From: Pseudomonas abietaniphila | GTDB taxonomy: Bacteria; Pseudomonadota; Gammaproteobacteria; Pseudomonadales; Pseudomonadaceae | Assembly (NCBI RefSeq): GCF_900100795.1 | Contig: NZ_FNCO01000014.1 | Coordinates: forward strand, 62,001 to 126,000 | DNA length: 64,000 bases | Direction of reading: 5' to 3' | Part shown: positions 27,865 to 36,394 of the stretch, piece by piece | Layout of the letters: each line of letters starts with the position of its first letter | Numbering within the stretch: position 1 is the first letter of the stretch | Notes under the pieces: model-generated | What the model saw: only the letters and a program-made list of their open reading frames with translations | Database searches by the model: none | Told to the model about the DNA's origin: nothing | Position numbers and translations under genes: made by a program

Positions 27865-28845
27865 TTATTTATGCCGCTGCCGACTGATGAAAATCGCCAG
27901 CAAAATGATTCCGCCTTTGATCACGCTCTGCACGTAAGGCGATACGCCGAGCATGTTCAACCCGTTGTTCAACACGCCCAGCAGCATGGCACCGACCAGG
28001 GTGCCGATGATCACGCCACGACCACCGGCAATCGACGCGCCGCCGAGGACCACGGCCGCAATCGCGTCCAGTTCGAAACCGACGCCGGCGTTCGGCTGCC
28101 CGCTCATCAATCGCGAGGACAGCACCAGCCCGGCAATCGCCGCCGTCAGGCCGCTGATCGAATACACCAGCAGCTTGAAGCGCGAAGCGCGCACGCCGGA
28201 CAGACGCACCGCTTCTTCGTTGCCACCGATGGCGTAGACGTAGCGACCGATGCGCGTGTGTTGCAGCAGCACCCAGGCGAAGAAGTACGTCAGGAGCATG
28301 ATCAGGATCGGCACTTGAATGCCGAACAGCGTGCCGCGACCGAACCAGGCGAACCAGTCAGGCATGCCCGAAATCGGGTACCCGTCGGTGTACATCAGCC
28401 CAAGGCCCCGCGCGATGCCCATGGTCGCCAGCGTGACGATGATCGGCGGCATTTTCAGGTAGGCGACGAAGATCCCGTTGCCGACGCCAAAGCCCACGCC
28501 AATCAGCAAACCGATGAGGATCGCAATCGGCGCCGGAACGCCTGCGACCATCAGTCCGGTGGTCAAGGTGCCGGAGAGCGCCATCACCGGCCCGACCGAC
28601 AAATCGATACCGCCGGTGAGGATCACGCAGGTCATGCCGACGGCGATGATGGCGTTGATCGAAACCTGCCGCGCGATATTTTCCAGGTTCGCGCCGGTCA
28701 GGAACTTGTCGCTGGCGAAGATCATGAAGACGGTCACCACGACCAGTCCCACGAACGGATAGAACGCCGGCGAGCGGATCAATCGGGCGAAGTTGAGCTT
28801 CATCCGGCTGGGTTGCGCGGTCATGGATTTAATGGAGGTGTTCAC
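27865..28845 (-). CDS. Sugar ABC transporter permease, RbsC family
   Basis: A 326-residue inner-membrane protein with eight to ten hydrophobic segments and the family stretches [22 protein letters not shown] and [17 protein letters not shown]. It forms the channel with the ATPase encoded just upstream. GTG 28845, seven bases after GGGAG, is preferred over ATG 28824, which has no ribosome site; the GTG lies inside the last codons of the ATPase gene (17-base overlap). Confidence 0.92.
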   Translation of the reverse strand: MNTSIKSMTAQPSRMKLNFARLIRSPAFYPFVGLVVVTVFMIFASDKFLTGANLENIARQVSINAIIAVGMTCVILTGGIDLSVGPVMALSGTLTTGLMVAGVPAPIAILIGLLIGVGFGVGNGIFVAYLKMPPIIVTLATMGIARGLGLMYTDGYPISGMPDWFAWFGRGTLFGIQVPILIMLLTYFFAWVLLQHTRIGRYVYAIGGNEEAVRLSGVRASRFKLLVYSISGLTAAIAGLVLSSRLMSGQPNAGVGFELDAIAAVVLGGASIAGGRGVIIGTLVGAMLLGVLNNGLNMLGVSPYVQSVIKGGIILLAIFISRQRHK

Positions 28846-30340
28846 TGTTCAGACTCCCGGTGGCATGGCGCATCACTTCTTGCGGATTGATGTCGCTTGC
28901 CTGCAGCACGTTGACGATGGCGCCCTTGTTGAAGACGGCTACGCGGTCGCACATGCCGATGATTTCCGGCAGTTCCGAAGAGATCATGATGATCGCGAAG
29001 CCTTGTTCGGTGAGTTTGCGCATCAGGTTGTAGATTTCCGCCTTGGCGCCGACGTCGATGCCTCGGGTCGGTTCGTCGAAGATCAGAATGTCGCAGTGGT
29101 GGTTGATCCAGCGCGCGATGACGACTTTCTGCTGGTTGCCGCCGCTGAGGTTCAACACCCTGCTTTCGCACGTCGGCGCCTTGATCGACAGCTGCTTCAT
29201 GAGCGCGGCGGTGGTGGTGTCTTCCTTGTGCCGATCGAGCAGATGGGCCGCCCCTTCGTACTTGCCCAGGTTGTTCAGCGAAATGTTCTCGCGAATGCTG
29301 AAGTCGACGATCAGGCCTTCGCTCTTGCGGCTTTCCGGCAGCAGACCGATGCCGTTGGCCAATGCATGCGCCGGGTCGCTGAGGTTGACCGACTGGCCGC
29401 GCAACAGCACATCCTTGCTGACCACCGGCAGCGCGCCGATGACGCCCAGTGCCAGCTCGGTGCGCCCGGAACCGACCAGCCCGGCAAACCCGAGAATTTC
29501 GCCCTTGTGCAGATTGAAGCTGTTGTGCGGGCCGTTACGGGTCAGCTGAATATCGCGCACCTGCAGCACGACCTCGCCCCGGGCTTGCGTCGGTTTGGGC
29601 GGAAAACTTGCCTCCAGACGGCGCCCGACCATCATCTCGACCAGCGTGTCGATGTCGCTGTCGGCCACGGTCAACGCCCCTACGTTGGCACCATCGCGCA
29701 GCACGCTGATGCGGTCGCAGACCTGAAAGATCTCCTCAAGGTGATGAGAAATGAAGATCACCGCCACGCCCTGGCTTTTCAGCTCGCGCATGATGCCAAA
29801 CAGCAGCTCGGCCTCCGAAGGCGTTAACGTCGCAGTGGGTTCGTCGAGGATCAACAGGCGTGCTTCGAGGGCCAGCGCCTTGGCGATTTCGACGAATTGC
29901 TGCTCGGCCACGCTCAAGTGCTCCACAGAACAATCGAGATTGATCTTCACGCCCAGACGGTCGAACAGGCCGATGGCCTTTTCGCGCATGTCATGTTTGC
30001 GCAGCAGCCCGAAGCCATTGACGAGCTCGTGGCCGAGGAAAATATTCTCCACGGCATTGAGATAAGGGATCAGGCTGAATTCCTGAAAGACGATGCCGAT
30101 GCCGGCAGCGATGGCCTCGTTGTAGGTCGCGAAATGCTGCTCCGCGCCATCGATGCGAATGCTGCCCTGATCCTGATGTTCGACCCCGGCGAGGATCTTC
30201 ATCAGCGTGGACTTACCCGCGCCGTTTTCGCCAAGCAAGGCATGGATTTCACCGCGCTCGACCGAAAGGTTGATCGACTTGAGCGCGTGCACGCCGGGAT
30301 AGCTTTTACAGATGTTTTCCAATTGCAGAAGGCAGCTCAT
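28829..30340 (-). CDS. Sugar ABC transporter ATP-binding protein, RbsA family
   Basis: A 503-residue protein with two tandem nucleotide-binding domains. The first has Walker [10 protein letters not shown] (about residue 37), signature [15 protein letters not shown] and Walker [10 protein letters not shown]. The second has the degenerate Walker [10 protein letters not shown] and the signature [14 protein letters not shown], as in RbsA/MglA. GAGG six bases before ATG 30340 supports the start. It powers uptake by the RbsC-like permease and the binding protein at 30433-31380. Confidence 0.94.
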   Translation of the reverse strand: MSCLLQLENICKSYPGVHALKSINLSVERGEIHALLGENGAGKSTLMKILAGVEHQDQGSIRIDGAEQHFATYNEAIAAGIGIVFQEFSLIPYLNAVENIFLGHELVNGFGLLRKHDMREKAIGLFDRLGVKINLDCSVEHLSVAEQQFVEIAKALALEARLLILDEPTATLTPSEAELLFGIMRELKSQGVAVIFISHHLEEIFQVCDRISVLRDGANVGALTVADSDIDTLVEMMVGRRLEASFPPKPTQARGEVVLQVRDIQLTRNGPHNSFNLHKGEILGFAGLVGSGRTELALGVIGALPVVSKDVLLRGQSVNLSDPAHALANGIGLLPESRKSEGLIVDFSIRENISLNNLGKYEGAAHLLDRHKEDTTTAALMKQLSIKAPTCESRVLNLSGGNQQKVVIARWINHHCDILIFDEPTRGIDVGAKAEIYNLMRKLTEQGFAIIMISSELPEIIGMCDRVAVFNKGAIVNVLQASDINPQEVMRHATGSLNSEHLH

Positions 30341-30432
30341 ACGCACCTCATCGCAGCACGGCTCTCTGTCCCAGCAGAGCCTCAACCCGTGTCGCTCGCC
30401 AGACAGACGTCAGGCGAGCGACAACGCACTCA

Positions 30433-31380
30433 TCACCAGGTAAAGGTTTTTGCCTTGGCCTGATCGACCAGCAGGATGTCGACCGGGATGGTCGCCGGGA
30501 CTTGCGAGCCCCACTTCTTGGCGAGCGCCAGGCCCAACGCCAGACGCACCTGATCGCGAGGGTATTGAGCGGAGGTGGCGATGAACTTGCTGTTTGGCTT
30601 CTGGATTTCCTTCACGGCTTCCGGGGCACCGTCGACGCTGGTCAGCTTGACGTCCATGCCGCTGGATTCGATGGCCGCGAGCGCACCGAGCGACCCATTG
30701 TCATTGACGCTGAACAGACCTTTCAGGTTGGGCTGCGCCTGGAGCATGTTCTCCGTCACAGTGAGCGCCTGATCACGTTCCTGTTTGCCGTTCTGAATGC
30801 TGACGATCTTGATGTCAGGGTGCTTGGCCAATGCATCTTTGCAGCCACGCACGCGCTCAAGAATCGGCACCACAGCAATGCCGTCGAGGATGCCGACATC
30901 GCCTTTGCCGCCGATGCTCTTGGCCAGATATTCACAGGCCTGAACGCCCGCGTCGTAGTTCTTGGAGCCTACGAAAGAGTCGAGCGGGCCGTTGGCCTGA
31001 GCGTCGACCGCGACCACCACAACGCCTTTGTCATGCACCTGCTTCACAGCGGACTGCACGCCCACCGAGTCAGTCGGGTTGATGATCAGAATGTCGATGC
31101 CCTTTTGCAGCATGTCCTCGATGTCGCTGATCTGCTTGGAGACGTCATGACGCGCGTCGGTCACCAGCAAGGTCGCCCCGATGCTGCCCGTGGCGTCCTG
31201 AAGGGCATCCTTCATGGTGACGAAGTAGGGGTTGTTGATTTCCTGAAACGAGGCACCGATTTTCAGCGGACCGGCTTTGGCAGCATCGGCAGCTTGAACG
31301 GTGAAAGAACCGGCGCACGCTACAGCCACAGCGAGCGAACAAAAAACGGCGGAGAAGCCCTTCTTGAGGCGAATTGTCAT
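30433..31380 (-). CDS. Sugar ABC transporter substrate-binding protein (RbsB-like)
   Basis: A 315-residue periplasmic protein: signal peptide about residues 1-30 (ending VQA), then a type I binding fold with IGASFQEINNPYFVTMKDAL, the segment ILIINPTDSVGVQ and the hinge stretch DGAPEAVKEIQ. First gene of the operon, 93 bases before the ATPase gene. ATG 31380 gives a clean signal peptide; the frame is open upstream to 31467. The ligand is probably a sugar alcohol or small sugar, judging from the enzymes in the operon. Confidence 0.92.
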   Translation of the reverse strand: MTIRLKKGFSAVFCSLAVAVACAGSFTVQAADAAKAGPLKIGASFQEINNPYFVTMKDALQDATGSIGATLLVTDARHDVSKQISDIEDMLQKGIDILIINPTDSVGVQSAVKQVHDKGVVVVAVDAQANGPLDSFVGSKNYDAGVQACEYLAKSIGGKGDVGILDGIAVVPILERVRGCKDALAKHPDIKIVSIQNGKQERDQALTVTENMLQAQPNLKGLFSVNDNGSLGALAAIESSGMDVKLTSVDGAPEAVKEIQKPNSKFIATSAQYPRDQVRLALGLALAKKWGSQVPATIPVDILLVDQAKAKTFTW

Positions 31381-31402
31381 AGCGAAAAATCCCGTTGTTT
31401 TT

Positions 31403-31441
31403 ATTGTTAAAGCGGAAATGTCATCGTTAACATTTTCGAAA
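31403..31441 (-). promoter_or_regulatory. Candidate LacI-family operator of the polyol operon
   Basis: CGTTAACATT at 31425-31434 repeats exactly the sequence at 22869-22878 in front of the LacI-type gene. A related half site ATTGTTAA lies at 31403-31410. The site is 45 bases before the first gene of the operon, where a repressor would block transcription. Confidence 0.5.
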
Positions 31442-31502
31442 TTAGCAGAGAAAGATGGGGTTCGCAACCGCCGTGGGTCGTAGAGACAGACAGGCAGCTT
31501 TT

Positions 31503-31563
31503 GTATATCCCATTGACATATACCTTGGCGCCTCTAAGCTTGCATATCCTCACGGGATATCCC
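31503..31563 (+). promoter_or_regulatory. vapBC operator-promoter region
   Basis: Two dyads stand in tandem: GTATAT-N9-ATATAC (31503-31508, 31518-31523) and ATATCC-N5-GGATAT (31544-31549, 31555-31560). ATATCC occurs three times. A perfect -35 hexamer TTGACA (31513-31518) sits within the first dyad. VapB-VapC complexes typically repress their own promoter through such repeats. Confidence 0.65.
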
Positions 31564-31579
31564 AATGGAGTAAAAAATC

Positions 31580-31810
31580 ATGGAGCAATCCACACTGTTC
31601 AAAAGCAATCGAAGCCAGGCCGTACGGCTGCCTAAAGCTGTTGCGCTCCCCGACGACGTCAAGCGTGTCGATGTGATCGCTATCGGCAGAACCCGGATCA
31701 TTACCCCGGCGGGAGAATCCTGGGACAGCTGGTTCGACGGCGAGAGCGTCAGCGCAGACTTTATGGATGATCGGGAACAACCTGCAGACCAGACGCGCGA
31801 GTCGTTTTAA
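31580..31810 (+). CDS. vapB: VapB-type antitoxin
   Basis: A 76-residue antitoxin. The N-terminal half (LFKSNRSQAVRLPKAVALPDDV) is the AbrB/MazE-like swapped-hairpin DNA-binding domain that represses the operon; the C-terminal half is acidic and would wrap round the toxin. Its TAA overlaps the vapC ATG (TAATG), which keeps the two proteins in ratio. Closest by eye to the VapB/MvpA type of enterobacteria. Confidence 0.9.
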   Translation: MEQSTLFKSNRSQAVRLPKAVALPDDVKRVDVIAIGRTRIITPAGESWDSWFDGESVSADFMDDREQPADQTRESF

Positions 31811-32214
31811 TGCTCAGATACATGCTTGATACAAACATTTGTATTTTTACGATCAAGAACAAGCCGACGCATGTGCGGGAGGCATTCAACCGTCATCACG
31901 GACAGCTCTGCATCAGCACGATAACGCTGATGGAGCTGATCTACGGTGCTGAAAAGTCTGCCGCACCCGAGAGGAACCTCTCGGTGGTTGAAGGGTTTGC
32001 AGCTCGCCTCGACGTCCTGCCCTATGATGCAGACGCCGCCGCTCATACAGGGATGATCAGAGCCGAACTCAGCCGTGCCGGCACCCCGATCGGCTCGTAT
32101 GACCAAATGATCGCCGGGCATGCTCGATCGCGGGGGCTGGTGGTCGTCACAAATAACGTCAAGGAGTTCGAGCGGGTCCAGGGGCTGAGACTGGAGGACT
32201 GGCTTCAGAGCTGA
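31810..32214 (+). CDS. vapC: VapC toxin, PIN-domain ribonuclease
   Basis: A 134-residue PIN-domain endoribonuclease. The acidic active-site residues are in place: D7 in MLDTN, E42 in LMELIYGAEKS and D98 in SYDQMIAGHA. The protein is very like the enterobacterial plasmid VapC (MvpT), which cuts initiator tRNA in the anticodon stem-loop, so the same target is plausible. Inserted between the polyol and uronate genes, it is probably an acquired module. The catalytic residues suggest an active toxin. Confidence 0.92.
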   Translation: MLRYMLDTNICIFTIKNKPTHVREAFNRHHGQLCISTITLMELIYGAEKSAAPERNLSVVEGFAARLDVLPYDADAAAHTGMIRAELSRAGTPIGSYDQMIAGHARSRGLVVVTNNVKEFERVQGLRLEDWLQS

Positions 32215-32374
32215 GTGACGGCGCGTCTTCAAACTTCGCAAGTCATCACTGGCAACCTCCGCGAAGCCGCCCATAAGTCGTCGATGCCCCTCACGCCTGA
32301 AAATGCGTGGTCAAGCTGACCGGGCACATTCCACCGCGTTGACAAACTTTGTAACGGCTGTTGATAATCCCTCG

Positions 32375-32390
32375 ATATGTCATACGACAA
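32375..32390 (+). promoter_or_regulatory. Candidate GntR-type operator before the uronate genes
   Basis: ATATGTCATACGACAA contains the dyad GTC-ATAC-GAC, whose complement reads TTGTCGTATGACATAT. FadR/GntR-class regulators of hexuronate genes bind sites of this kind. It lies 45 bases before the udh start. Confidence 0.35.
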
Positions 32391-32434
32391 CCGATGACAC
32401 TAATAACAACAACTTTCGATCAGGGCTTCTCACG

Positions 32435-33259
32435 ATGACTCAATCTTCTGCCCAGGCTCCTCTCAATCGCATTCTGCTGACAGGTGCCGCTGGCGGGCTT
32501 GGCAAAGTGCTGCGCGAGAGCCTTCGCCCGTTTGCCAAGGTGCTGCGCCTTTCCGACATTGCCGAGATGGCCCCCGCCGCCGGTCCTCATGAAGAAGTTC
32601 AGGTCTGCGACCTCGCTGACAAGCAGGCCGTTCATGACCTCGTCGAAGGCGTGGACGCCATCGTGCATTTCGGTGGCGTGTCGGTTGAGCGCTCGTTCGA
32701 GGAAATCCTCGGTCCGAACATCTGCGGCATTTTCCACATTTACGAAGCGGCACGTCGTCATGGCGTGAAGCGGGTGATCTTCGCCAGCTCAAACCATGTG
32801 ATCGGTTTCTATCGCCAGGACGAAACCATCGATGCCAGCGTCGTGCGCCGTCCGGACAGTTACTACGGCCTGTCGAAGTCCTACGGTGAGGACATGGCCA
32901 GCTTCTATTTCGATCGCTACGGCATCGAAACAGTGAGCATCCGTATCGGCTCCTCGTTCCCGGAAGCGCAGAACCGCCGCATGCTCAGCAGCTGGTTGAG
33001 CTACGACGATCTCACTCAATTGATCCAACGCGGCCTGTTCACGCCCAACGTCGGTCACACCGTGGTGTACGGCGCATCGGACAACGCAACCGTCTGGTGG
33101 GACAACCGTCTGGCCAACCATCTGGGCTATGCGCCCAAAGACAGCTCCGAGCAGTTCCGCGCCAAGGTCGAAACCCAGCCGATGCCAGCGGCAGACGACC
33201 CGGCGATGGTCTATCAAGGCGGCGCGTTTGTCGCTTCAGGGCCTTTTGGCGACGAGTAA
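32435..33259 (+). CDS. udh: Uronate dehydrogenase
   Basis: A 274-residue NAD-dependent dehydrogenase of the extended SDR/epimerase type that oxidises D-galacturonate and D-glucuronate to aldarolactones. The NAD motif TGAAGGLGKVLR is at residues 16-27, the catalytic pair Y144 and K148 lies in YYGLSK, and FASSNHVIGFY holds the serine region. The sequence looks like the characterised P. syringae Udh. ATG 32435 begins the short N-terminus MTQSSAQAPLNRILLTG; the open frame continues upstream without support. The next gene is the matching lactonase. Confidence 0.93.
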   Translation: MTQSSAQAPLNRILLTGAAGGLGKVLRESLRPFAKVLRLSDIAEMAPAAGPHEEVQVCDLADKQAVHDLVEGVDAIVHFGGVSVERSFEEILGPNICGIFHIYEAARRHGVKRVIFASSNHVIGFYRQDETIDASVVRRPDSYYGLSKSYGEDMASFYFDRYGIETVSIRIGSSFPEAQNRRMLSSWLSYDDLTQLIQRGLFTPNVGHTVVYGASDNATVWWDNRLANHLGYAPKDSSEQFRAKVETQPMPAADDPAMVYQGGAFVASGPFGDE

Positions 33260-33326
33260 GTCGTTGCACTGAAAGGGTCGTCCACACAGGCGACCTTCCT
33301 GAACTCACCACCAAGGAATGAACGTC

Positions 33327-34214
33327 ATGCAGGCTGAGCTGATCCTCGATGCCCGTAACGCCACGGGTGAATGCCCGGTCTGGAATGCACGGGAACAGGC
33401 GCTGTACTGGGTGGACATCCCGGCGCGACGCCTTCACCGGTGGAGCCCGCAAGACGGCACAACCTCGAGCTGGGAAGCGCCGCAGATGCTGGCATGCGTG
33501 GCGAGTTGCGGCGATGGCAGCTGGCTGGCCGGCATGGAAGACGGCCTGTACCGCGTTCGCCCTCAGGAGGATGGCACGCTGGCGACGACGTTGCTGATCG
33601 ACGTCACCCACCCTCGCCCCACCATGCGCTTCAACGACGGCCGTTGCGACCGTCAGGGTCGGTTCTGGGCGGGCACGATGTTCATGGACATGGGCGAAGC
33701 GTCTGTCGTGGGTTCGCTGTACCGCTACGAAGGCGGCCAGATCGCGCCGCTCAAGGCTCACGTCACCGACATGATCGTGCCCAACGGCCTCGGCTTCAGC
33801 CCCGACGGCACGACCATGTACCTCTCGGACTCGCATCCGTCCGTGCAGAAAATCTGGGCATTCGATTACGACATCGACACCGGCACGCCACACCATCGTC
33901 GCCTCTTCGTCGACATGAATCAGTACCCGGGCCGACCGGACGGCGCTGCCGTCGATGCCGATGGCTGCTACTGGATCTGCGGCAACGACGAAGGCATGAT
34001 TCATCGCTTCACGCCTGAGGGAAAACTCGACCGCTCGCTGGCCGTGCCGGTGAAGAAACCTTCGATGTGCGCGTTTGGCGGACGGAATCTGGAGACGCTT
34101 TTCGTGACCTCGATTCGTCCTGGCGGCGACCTCAGCGATCAGCCGTTGGCAGGTGGTGTGTTCGCTTTGCAGCCCGGGGTCAGGGGGCTCGAAGAACCCT
34201 TGTTCAAAGCCTGA
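33327..34214 (+). CDS. SMP-30/gluconolactonase-family aldarolactone lactonase
   Basis: A 295-residue six-bladed beta-propeller lactonase. The metal-binding glutamate is in GECPVWN (E15), followed by the family stretches MRFNDGRCDRQGRFWAGTM, PNGLGFSPDG and YPGRPDGAAVDADGCYW, which supply the Asn and Asp ligands. AAGGA at 33313-33317 supports ATG 33327 over 33318. It would open the lactone produced by uronate dehydrogenase to galactarate or glucarate. The later steps of that pathway are not in this window. Confidence 0.9.
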   Translation: MQAELILDARNATGECPVWNAREQALYWVDIPARRLHRWSPQDGTTSSWEAPQMLACVASCGDGSWLAGMEDGLYRVRPQEDGTLATTLLIDVTHPRPTMRFNDGRCDRQGRFWAGTMFMDMGEASVVGSLYRYEGGQIAPLKAHVTDMIVPNGLGFSPDGTTMYLSDSHPSVQKIWAFDYDIDTGTPHHRRLFVDMNQYPGRPDGAAVDADGCYWICGNDEGMIHRFTPEGKLDRSLAVPVKKPSMCAFGGRNLETLFVTSIRPGGDLSDQPLAGGVFALQPGVRGLEEPLFKA

Positions 34215-34495
34215 GCCGAATCGATCAGGCTGAAGTTCGGAAATAGAAAGTGACACAAAGCCTTAACACTTTCTCAACGCCGTAGAACGGCCATTGTGCG
34301 GCGATCTGTTTCAAAAGCGGACACAAAATCCGTTATTTCGGTGAAAAAATACATATTTTGAAATATTTATTCCGAGCGAATAGATAAAGCTGTGCTAGCT
34401 GCTAGGCTGTCGATTCGCCCGGCTGAAACGGTACATCTCAGGCAGTGGTCCGAGGGCTCTAAACGTTCCAGAGACCACGTCATGAGGTTACCCCG

Positions 34496-35257
34496 ATGCC
34501 CTACTCGACTTTTTCAGAGGCTCAGGTAAGGAGCCTGATCAAGGCCATCGACAGTGACGGATACGCTGTCTTGCCGGACTGGGCCAGTCCGGCGCAACTC
34601 AAGGACCTCCAGGGTCTGGTCACCCAGGCAGTGGCCGCCGCTGGCAACGATTATGTCGCCCTCTCTGGCCGTCAGGCCGTCAAAGGCACGCCACTTCACG
34701 ATTGGGGCGGCTCACGGGACTTCATTGACCTCTGCCGCCGCATCACGGAAGGCGCCACGGGCGAACGCTCAAGCGACACGACCCTCACCCAGACCCTTCG
34801 CTGCCTGACCGGCGACGGGGGTCGCAAGGAGTCGCTGATCTTCCACTATGACTCGTTTGTGCTCACCACCATCATGCCGGTCTGCATGCCTGAGGGCGGC
34901 GAACGGGGCGATCTGCTGATGCTGCCCAACCGCCGCCCCCTCAGACGCAGCTATGCGCGCAACCTGATGGACAAGCTGCTGGTGGACAACACGTGGGTGC
35001 AGCGCTACCTGAAAAAGAGGTTCGCCAACCACGGCGAGACGTTCACGCGCATCGCGATGCAACCTGGGCACCTGTACTTGTTCTGGGGCTATCGTTCGCT
35101 GCACACCAACCTGCCCGTGGCTGAAAACGCACTGCGCGCCACGGCGGTGTTTCACTACCACAACGTGCACGGCAGCAGCTCGCTGGCGAGCAGGCTGAGG
35201 AAATCACTGGCGACCGTGAAAGGTCAGCCCGCGCATGAGGATGTGCCTCAGACCTGA
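34496..35257 (+). CDS. PhyH-like Fe(II)/2-oxoglutarate-dependent oxygenase
   Basis: A 253-residue protein that reads as a non-haem iron oxygenase of the phytanoyl-CoA dioxygenase fold. Probable iron ligands are H117 and D119 (FHYDSF) and H203 (RSLHTNLPV), with R214 (ALRAT) in the place that binds 2-oxoglutarate. No family with known substrate was recognised. The 281 bases before it are AT-rich and contain no gene; GAGG at 34483-34486 is the ribosome site. It may belong with the sulfur-compound cluster downstream, but it has its own transcription start region. Confidence 0.6.
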   Translation: MPYSTFSEAQVRSLIKAIDSDGYAVLPDWASPAQLKDLQGLVTQAVAAAGNDYVALSGRQAVKGTPLHDWGGSRDFIDLCRRITEGATGERSSDTTLTQTLRCLTGDGGRKESLIFHYDSFVLTTIMPVCMPEGGERGDLLMLPNRRPLRRSYARNLMDKLLVDNTWVQRYLKKRFANHGETFTRIAMQPGHLYLFWGYRSLHTNLPVAENALRATAVFHYHNVHGSSSLASRLRKSLATVKGQPAHEDVPQT

Positions 35258-35312
35258 CCCTTGAGCCTGTGTAAAGGAGCCAGGTCGGACGAAACCATTT
35301 TTGGAAATATCC

Positions 35313-35411
35313 TTATGAAATACGGTTATCTTCATAAATAACCCGCATAAACTCTCCTTCTATATTTATGACAAAAGGTGATTAGCGAAGAGCTGATTTA
35401 TATCTTTATGA
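35313..35411 (+). promoter_or_regulatory. Promoter region with repeated TTATGA dyads before the sulfur operon
   Basis: A dyad TTATGAA-N11-TTCATAA lies at 35313-35337, and TTATGA recurs at 35366-35371 and 35406-35411. A T-rich dyad with 11-base spacing fits a LysR-type site; CysB-like regulators control sulfonate genes in other bacteria. The start of the dioxygenase gene is at 35447. Confidence 0.45.
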
Positions 35412-35446
35412 TCTGAGCCACAACAACCTAAACAGGCATTCAGGAC

Positions 35447-36358
35447 ATGGCGATTCAGATCAAACCCGTAGCAGGAAGAATCGGTGCCGAGTTGAGCGGC
35501 ATCACACTTTCAGGTGATATCTCCGAGCAAGACTTCGACTTCATCCATCAAGCGTTGCTGAAACACAAGGTGCTGTTCTTCCGCGAACAATTCCTCAGCG
35601 ACGAACAGCACGAAAGTTTCTCTCGCCGGTTCGGCGATCAGGTCCCACACCCCACCGTCCGCTCGGCAGAACAAAGCAGCGCGATCCTGCACCTGGACGC
35701 CAAGGAAACCCGCGCCAACTCCTGGCACACCGACGTCACGTTCGTCGCCAACTACCCGATGATCTCCATCCTGCGCGGCGTGGTGATTCCACCCTACGGT
35801 GGCGACACCGTCTGGGCCAACACCGCCTCCGCTTACGCCGACCTGCCGCCCCCTTTGAAACTACTGGCCGACAGCCTGCGCGCGCTGCACACCAACCTTT
35901 ACGACTATGCCGCCCCAAGGGACACCGGCGATGCTGGCGTGAAGCGCTACCGCGAGCAGTTCACCGCCGAGGTCTATGAGACCGAACATCCGCTGGTGCG
36001 CGTGCACCCGGAAACCGGCGAACGCAGCCTGTTGCTCGGGCACTTCGTGAAGCAGATTCAAGGCGTCAGCAGCAACGACTCCAGCCAGTTGATCCGCCTG
36101 TTCCACGACCGCATCACCCACCTGGACAACACCGTGCGCTGGCGCTGGAACGAGGGCGACGTGGTGATCTGGGATAACCGCGCCACGCAACACATCGCGA
36201 TCAATGACTACGGCAATGCCGAGCGTGTCGTGCGTCGCACCACGGTGGCGGGCGACATCCCTGTCGGCGTCGACGGCCGTACCAGCCAGGCCATCAAACC
36301 CACACCTGAAACCCTCTCGCCAAAGACAGAAGCCGACAAGAAACACCTGGCTGCCTGA
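35447..36358 (+). CDS. AtsK/TauD-family 2-oxoglutarate-dependent dioxygenase
   Basis: A 303-residue iron oxygenase that releases sulfite or sulfate from organosulfur compounds. Iron ligands are H94 and D96 (SWHTDVTF) and H249 (RATQHIAIND); the 2-oxoglutarate arginine is R260 or R264. The stretches RANSWHTDVTF and WDNRATQH agree, from memory, with AtsK of P. putida, an alkyl sulfate dioxygenase, better than with TauD. It leads an operon of five genes with an ABC importer, so it probably supplies sulfur from sulfate esters or sulfonates under sulfate limitation. Confidence 0.88.
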   Translation: MAIQIKPVAGRIGAELSGITLSGDISEQDFDFIHQALLKHKVLFFREQFLSDEQHESFSRRFGDQVPHPTVRSAEQSSAILHLDAKETRANSWHTDVTFVANYPMISILRGVVIPPYGGDTVWANTASAYADLPPPLKLLADSLRALHTNLYDYAAPRDTGDAGVKRYREQFTAEVYETEHPLVRVHPETGERSLLLGHFVKQIQGVSSNDSSQLIRLFHDRITHLDNTVRWRWNEGDVVIWDNRATQHIAINDYGNAERVVRRTTVAGDIPVGVDGRTSQAIKPTPETLSPKTEADKKHLAA

Positions 36359-36394
36359 TCGATCGTCATTCAACTTTTTAAGGAAGAAACCGTC

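Noticed and set aside
31810-32214. vapC as a decayed toxin
   Set aside because: The frame is intact, all acidic active-site residues are present and the overlap with vapB is normal.
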